Source of the DNA: Cloacimonetes bacterium UBA5456
GTDB lineage: Bacteria > Cloacimonadota > Cloacimonadia > Cloacimonadales > Cloacimonadaceae
Direction of reading: 5' to 3'
Length of the DNA: 17,719 nucleotides
Assembly: GCA_002427325.1 (NCBI GenBank)
Contig: DIQS01000011.1
Span: 16,388-34,106, forward strand
Shown: positions 13,811 through 17,719 of the stretch, in pieces
Layout: each line of letters starts with the position of its first letter
Numbering within the stretch: the first letter of the stretch is position 1
Translations under genes and position numbers: made by a program
The notes under the pieces: model-generated
What the model was told of the DNA's origin: nothing
Databases searched by the model: none
The model's input: the letters and a program-made list of their open reading frames with translations, nothing else

Positions 13811-13989
13811 TATGAACTCCTATTGTTCTCTTTTATTAAGCCTGTTGAGTGTTTAAAATTAGCGAAGCTATGTGCTCCTTTATAATGAGCTTTGCGAAAA
13901 CTATGTTTTTTATTGGCACAACTATTTTTCATAATGGTTAATGATAAATCCATTATTATCTTAGCTGTTTCCAAGTCAAGTTTTTTCAT
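13810..13989 (-). CDS. Small protein (59 aa) translationally coupled to lipoprotein E
   Basis: This short gene has an excellent ribosome site: AAGGAG, then seven A/G bases, then ATG. It encodes 59 residues starting MKKLDLETAKIIMDLSLTIM. The N-terminal half is amphipathic and helical; the C-terminal half is basic and His-rich (HSFRKAHYKGAHSF). There is no signal peptide or lipobox despite the MKKL start. The stop TAA shares its last base with the ATG of gene E (TAATG), and the ribosome site of E lies within its final codons. That argues for a real, coupled gene or a regulatory leader peptide. I do not recognise the family. Confidence 0.6.
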   Translation of the reverse strand: MKKLDLETAKIIMDLSLTIMKNSCANKKHSFRKAHYKGAHSFANFKHSTGLIKENNRSS

Positions 13990-14341
13990 TTTTCTTCTCC
14001 TTAATTTAGGTCTCTATTAGTATAGTGTCGAAAACGCGAAAATTGAGAAGACGAAACGGCATTTATTTTTGTTTTTCTTAAACTATTTTTCAGCGTGTGA
14101 CAAGATGATCCATGTGAAAGCTATATTAAAATGCATATTAGCTATCTTTTTATGAATGATAATTATTTTGAATGTTTTTGTTAGTTTTGGCCTGATATAG
14201 TTGATTTTGGCGATGGATGCGCCAAAACTGGATGACAAGAACGGTGTTGGAATGTCCTCTTTGCGACGAGTATAATTGACGCGGTCGATGGGGCGACGCC
14301 CTCGTTAACCTACCAGACATCAAGGACGCTAACAGAACAAA
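13990..14341. other. Intergenic gap with degenerate repeat copies
   Basis: These 352 bp hold the ribosome site of the 59-codon gene at the left and a possible weak TATACT -10 box at about 14017-14022 (minus strand). At about 14220-14325 there is a degenerate copy of the dispersed repeat (GGTGTTGGAATGTCCTC...TTGCGACGAG, then CCCTCGTTAACCTACCAG). There is no credible gene and no match to the 3' ends of the lipoprotein genes. Confidence 0.5.
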
Positions 14342-15403
14342 CTATTTTCGCAATAAGCCCATCAAAGTAGCGTATCTATCCCAGTTATATTGACCCTTAC
14401 CATTGAATCCATTTGCAGTTAAAAGACTAAAAGTCGAAGTATTATCGCTAACTAAATCTCTTAATGTATCACCATTGTTAAGCAAGTCTATCTCTGAATA
14501 TAAATACCAGTCTTTCAGAAGTAGAAGTATTTCTTCTTTATCCTGACTTCCTATATCCATAATCTTTTGAACTTTTGCTTCAAAGTCGGGCTTGGCTATA
14601 GAATTGATGATCGAAAGAATATCTTGCATTGTATTGTCCTTACCGGAAAGAGAGTCCCAAAGTTCATCTGCCAGCAAGACTTCTTCAGGTGCAAAAAACT
14701 TTGTGCAATTGATGTTAGCTTCCATAAATCTTTGCTTATCTGAACTACAGGGGTTCTCTTTTTCTGTATCAACCGTACGGTCAAAAGGGAAACCTATATA
14801 AAAATTTACCTTTTTCTTCGGATATTTCCTGTGAAGAGCGGCTTTCCCTTCCAAAATCTTTCGTTTCTCTCCTTTGAATTCTCCCGAATTTGGCTGAACA
14901 GTTTTAAGCTCTATGGCTATCACATCTGTTTTAGATTGAAAAAACACATCGGCAGAGAAATCCATAGCCTCAACAAGCTCACCATCTTCCGTTTCCAATA
15001 TCATTTCGTTTTCTTGTTTAAGATTGGGCAATCTGTTTGAATTGCTAAGATCAGTCATCAGCGCATTGATCACGTTCTTCTGCGCAGAGCTAATTTTGAG
15101 GTTACCGAGTTTTTTCGACGTCCATTCCCTTTTTTCACCATTGGTCAGAATCTGGGCTACATTCTCAAAAAATGTCTACCCTAAAGCTGTATTTAAGCCA
15201 TGCATCCAACTACTTAAGCCGATAAGCTGTTTCACATCTATGTTGCTTTGACCAATTCTATCAGCAAAAGCCGCCAAAAAAGCCTCATGAAAGGGAGCAT
15301 TTCTAATGTTCTGTTTTGAATCGGGGAAAAGCTCAAAACGCCGAACAAGTACTCTTATAACTTCAATTGCTATCTTCTCTTGTGTTTTCTTTTCCAAGCT
15401 CAT
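14342..15403 (-). pseudogene. TdeIII-family type II restriction endonuclease interrupted by an in-frame amber codon
   Basis: The frame runs for 353 sense or stop codons before its own stop, with a single TAG at codon 76 (15178-15176) and no frameshift. The N-terminal part (NAPFHEAFLAAF...SSWMHGLNTALG) and the part after the stop (TFFENVAQIL) read on without a break. They match the FHEA...LGQxFFE segment I associate with TdeIII-family enzymes, so the TAG probably replaced a CAG (Gln). The nuclease core is intact downstream: SADVFFQSKTDVIAIELKTV, with Asp152 and the E165-x-K167 pair of a PD-(D/E)xK site. The start overlaps the methyltransferase stop by 4 bp (ATGA). A Met at codon 111 exists but would yield a protein lacking the N-terminal domain. 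It is probably inactive, unless amber is read through or this is a sequencing error. Confidence 0.82.
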
Positions 15404-16995
15404 AATTCTTTTTCCTTTAGATGAAATATGGTTTCAGCGTAAGCGCCTTTATCTTTTTCTGTTCTATTCAAAACAGGGCGCTTATATTGATTAACTATCT
15501 GCATCCCAGCAAGTTCTGCAATTTTGGGATATAGGTTATATTTATCATTGGCAACCAAGAACACATCATAGTCATCGCTCAAAAATCTCTTTGAATTGTT
15601 TAAGACTGCCGCAACACCTTCCGTATATGACTCTTGTGCCTCACGCCCCTGTCCCTTATACAAAGGGCCAATCTCAAGATCATCATTTCTGGCAAATCCA
15701 AACAAATCATAGGCATAGGCGTGCTGTTCATGATAATCGATCAGCCCAACGTAGGGCGGTGAAGTAAAGATGCCCTTTATTCCCTTAGACTCTATCATCT
15801 CGGCAAAATCAGGCATGATACCACTCACTCTTTTGATGATATCAACACTTCTGCTATCATCCGTAAGGCAGACCTGATATGTATCCGTCCTTAATTTATC
15901 AAATTGCATAAGGCGTTTTATTGTATCTTTTGAATACGAACTCCACCATCTCATAATTGACAGCAAAGGCTTGCAAATCTTGCCGTGTTTTGCGCAATAA
16001 TAGCTCTCAGACATGGGTTCTTTGAGGGTTGCCAAATCTGCATGGGTTGTGGCTCTGCAGCTTCTAACCGTGCGGCTAAGAACGATTGCCAGAATCTTTC
16101 TTGTCTTCGGATTCTCTACCTTCTGAATCTCCTGATACACAAAATCAATTTCTTCTCTAATCGGCGCTAAAAACCACTTTTCAAGGAATGTATCATCACA
16201 ATCCTGCAACAACTTAACCTTATATTCATCGACGAGCGCATGATATATTTTCAAAAACTCTTGTTCTTTCTCGGGCACATAACTCTTTTCATCGATTATC
16301 CCATTTCTCACTTTATATCTATAGTCAGGACTTGGAAAATGCTTGGAATTAAATACACTTAACTCATCTAAAATACGCTTATCGAGCTCTAATGTTTTGG
16401 AATCGGTGAGGAATAAACGCAAAGCTTTGGTGATTCTTTTTGTCTCCCGCTCGATGTCTAAAATATCGTATTTACTTAGCTTACTGCCGGATATCATTAC
16501 ATTGAAGGCAGATATGTCAACGCCAATTGCATTGATGCCTAGCTCGTTTGCTTGAACTAAAGTGGTGCCGCTTCCCAAAAAGGGATCGAGAACAATGTCA
16601 CCCGGTTTGAAAAAGACTTCCCGCTTAAAACTATCGGTATGCTGATCCAAGAAATACTCCACCAGCTGAGGGATAAACTTGCCTTTATATGGATGCAATC
16701 TGTGAACATGCTTAGTGGTCTGGGCTTCGGTGTATTGCTCAAATGATAGCTCCCAGTTTAAGTCATCGCCTAATATCTCTTTCCAGCGCTCCTTACGAGA
16801 CCCATTTTGAGATTTGTAATACTTTTTCAGCTCTTCTTTGGACACTAAAACATTGCCGGCATCATCATGCTTTTCAATTCTACCATATTGAACTAAATAG
16901 CTGATATTTGAAATGCTTACTGGCTTACCAAGATGAGTCGATGCCCAGGTGCTGGCGTCCTTCAAACTGATGAGATCCACACTTACGCTATCCAC
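15400..16995 (-). CDS. Site-specific DNA methyltransferase (N4C/N6A type) of the R-M operon
   Basis: This 531-residue AdoMet-dependent DNA methyltransferase protects host sites from the partner endonuclease. Residues 1-60 look like a MerR/excisionase-type helix-turn-helix (LKDASTWASTHLGKPVSISN...LVSKEELKKYY). Catalytic-domain motifs follow: HPYKGKFIPQLVEYFL (101-116), AdoMet motif I DPFLGSGTT (137-145) with GVDIS after it, and the catalytic SPPY (412-415). The order, motif I before SPPY with about 270 residues between for target recognition, suits an N4-cytosine or N6-adenine enzyme; SPPY favours N4-cytosine. A CxxHxxxC cluster (CAKHGKIC) in the middle may bind metal. The start is a GTG with AAGGAG 6 nt upstream. 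The specificity cannot be read from the sequence. The gene appears intact while its nuclease partner is broken. Confidence 0.92.
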   Translation of the reverse strand: MDSVSVDLISLKDASTWASTHLGKPVSISNISYLVQYGRIEKHDDAGNVLVSKEELKKYYKSQNGSRKERWKEILGDDLNWELSFEQYTEAQTTKHVHRLHPYKGKFIPQLVEYFLDQHTDSFKREVFFKPGDIVLDPFLGSGTTLVQANELGINAIGVDISAFNVMISGSKLSKYDILDIERETKRITKALRLFLTDSKTLELDKRILDELSVFNSKHFPSPDYRYKVRNGIIDEKSYVPEKEQEFLKIYHALVDEYKVKLLQDCDDTFLEKWFLAPIREEIDFVYQEIQKVENPKTRKILAIVLSRTVRSCRATTHADLATLKEPMSESYYCAKHGKICKPLLSIMRWWSSYSKDTIKRLMQFDKLRTDTYQVCLTDDSRSVDIIKRVSGIMPDFAEMIESKGIKGIFTSPPYVGLIDYHEQHAYAYDLFGFARNDDLEIGPLYKGQGREAQESYTEGVAAVLNNSKRFLSDDYDVFLVANDKYNLYPKIAELAGMQIVNQYKRPVLNRTEKDKGAYAETIFHLKEKEL

Positions 16996-17046
16996 TAAAT
17001 ACTCCTTTTTTATTTATACATTGTTCATTCGTAATTCGATTCGTCA

Positions 17047-17074
17047 ATTCTATCAAATGCCTCTTTTATGTCAA
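17047..17074 (-). promoter_or_regulatory. Candidate promoter of the R-M operon
   Basis: On the minus strand, TTGACA (17074-17069), a 16-bp spacer and TAGAAT (17052-17047) lie about 50 bp before the methyltransferase GTG. The spacer is one base short of ideal. Confidence 0.6.
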
Positions 17075-17107
17075 CAAAAAAGCAGTTTTAATTATAAAAC
17101 AATATGA

Positions 17108-17290
17108 GTCTCGTTGCCACGAGCGACAGCATTTCTTATTAAATAGAACGCGATTTGGACGGATTTGCACGGCATGAATGAATAGAAAACTTCCGCTTTA
17201 TTGGTTAACGAGGGCGTTAACCTACCAATTACATCGTGCGCTGATGCGGCCGAGGCGGGAACGTCCTCGTTGCCACGAGCGGCTGTGAGA
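17108..17290. repeat. Dispersed hairpin repeats upstream of the R-M operon
   Basis: Copies here are TCGTTGCCACGAGCGACAGC at 17111-17130, the perfect inverted repeat GGTTAACG-AGGG-CGTTAACC at 17203-17222, and a GCGGCCGAGGCGGGAACG...CGTTGCCACGAGCG unit at about 17240-17285. The block from 17199 to 17285 is collinear with 6080-6166. The open frames crossing this region are fragments of repeats, not genes. Confidence 0.65.
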
Positions 17291-17389
17291 CAACGTTGTC
17301 CGACCAAGGAGCGAGATAGTGTTGGATTCGTCACGTCCTCGTGTCGAGTTTTTTTAAAGTGCAAACGGAGGTCTTTGCCCCACCAGATA

Positions 17390-17503
17390 GAAAGCTTCGC
17401 TTTCTTAGGCAACAGGATGTTGCCTACCCATATTTTAGGGATGCGCTTTGCGCATAACATTTAAAAAGTGGACTGAAGTCCACTTTGGCGGCCGGCTAAA
17501 GCC
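17390..17503. repeat. Cluster of short perfect hairpins
   Basis: Successive perfect inverted repeats are GAAAGC-TTC-GCTTTC (17390-17404), GGCAACA-GGA-TGTTGCC (17408-17424), ATGCGC-TTT-GCGCAT (17441-17455), AGTGGACT-GA-AGTCCACT (17467-17484) and GGCT-AA-AGCC (17494-17503). None is followed by a T run, so they are not ordinary terminators. No gene is visible. Confidence 0.65.
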
Positions 17504-17550
17504 AGCGTTACGAATAGCTTAGCTACTAACTCTGAATTGTGCGAAGCTTC

Positions 17551-17578
17551 TTGTAGCTCGTAACTTGTAGCTCGTAGC
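17551..17578. repeat. Two-copy 14-bp tandem repeat
   Basis: TTGTAGCTCGTAAC is followed directly by TTGTAGCTCGTAGC. It is part of the gene-free stretch 17504-17719, which also contains the GAGCATAAC element related to 6018-6064 in opposite orientation. Confidence 0.5.
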
Positions 17579-17685
17579 TAATGCGAAGCTTTCGCTAAAT
17601 CGTTAAATCGGCGAGCGCAGCGAGCATAACCCATTGCTTCCCTATTGATTACTGCTTAGTGTGCGCTTATGATATGCTCATGGTG

Positions 17686-17718
17686 ATGACCACATCATGA
17701 CCATATCATGACCAGAAC
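17686..17718. repeat. Three 11-bp tandem units at the window edge
   Basis: The units ATGACCACATC, ATGACCATATC and ATGACCAGAAC lie head to tail. The array may continue past the window, so its full size is unknown. Confidence 0.4.
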
Positions 17719-17719
17719 C

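Noticed and set aside
13811..14341. A DGR template repeat or reverse transcriptase near the array
   Set aside because: I looked for the conserved GGCTTTCG-type 3' block outside the five genes, and for a reverse-transcriptase-like protein, and found neither in the window.
15176..15178. Programmed amber read-through (pyrrolysine-like recoding) in the endonuclease
   Set aside because: There is no sign of a dedicated stem-loop or tRNA in the window, and the family residue at this place appears to be Gln, one base away from TAG; simple mutation or sequencing error is more likely.
17092..17464. Overlapping frames of 122 and 87 codons on opposite strands
   Set aside because: Both are built from the dispersed hairpin repeats and lack ribosome sites and any domain pattern.
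17551..17718. CRISPR array
   Set aside because: The repeats are 11-14 bp, directly adjacent without spacers, and there are no cas genes.

Overview
The window looks like a chromosomal segment of an anaerobic bacterium of the FCB group. Cloacimonadota is my best guess. The reasons are a Por-type (type IX secretion) C-terminal sorting domain, a PorV/PorQ-like outer-membrane protein, several lipoproteins with formylglycine-generating-enzyme (FGE)-like heads on chitobiase-C-type repeats, and many short intergenic hairpin repeats. The taxon is an inference; no rRNA or other marker is present. Every gene I support lies on the minus strand.

Positions 1-4402 hold a probable operon read right to left: a PAS-sensor histidine kinase, a PTS EIIA-like protein, a PorV/PorQ-like outer-membrane protein whose start overlaps the EIIA gene by 74 bp, and glyS (glycyl-tRNA synthetase beta chain, cut by the window edge). 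Next, 4434-5968 is a self-contained vitamin B12 unit: a cobalamin riboswitch, a leader with two Shine-Dalgarno copies and one complementary segment, a secreted beta-propeller with a type IX sorting tail, and a hairpin terminator. A B12-controlled surface beta-propeller recalls BtuG of Bacteroides.

Positions 6301-13989 hold five paralogous lipoproteins (A-E, left to right). All have the lipid-anchor Cys at residue 23 and the same FGE-like (C-type-lectin-like) head. They differ in the number of chitobiase-C-type stalk domains: 3, 0, 6, 1 and 0. The last 30 or so codons of each head vary strongly at fixed positions, mostly with NNY codons, between invariant residues. In four of the five the gene then ends in a hairpin of constant geometry with compensatory base changes; the fifth has a different hairpin. 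This resembles target genes of diversity-generating retroelements (DGRs), but the window has no reverse transcriptase and no template repeat. A 59-codon gene is translationally coupled in front of gene E.

Positions 14342-17074 hold a type II restriction-modification operon: an N4C/N6A-type methyltransferase with an N-terminal helix-turn-helix, then a TdeIII-family endonuclease broken by one in-frame amber codon. The flanks (6018-6235, 8023-8069, 14220-14325, 17108-17718) carry a dispersed family of short hairpin repeats with no credible genes.
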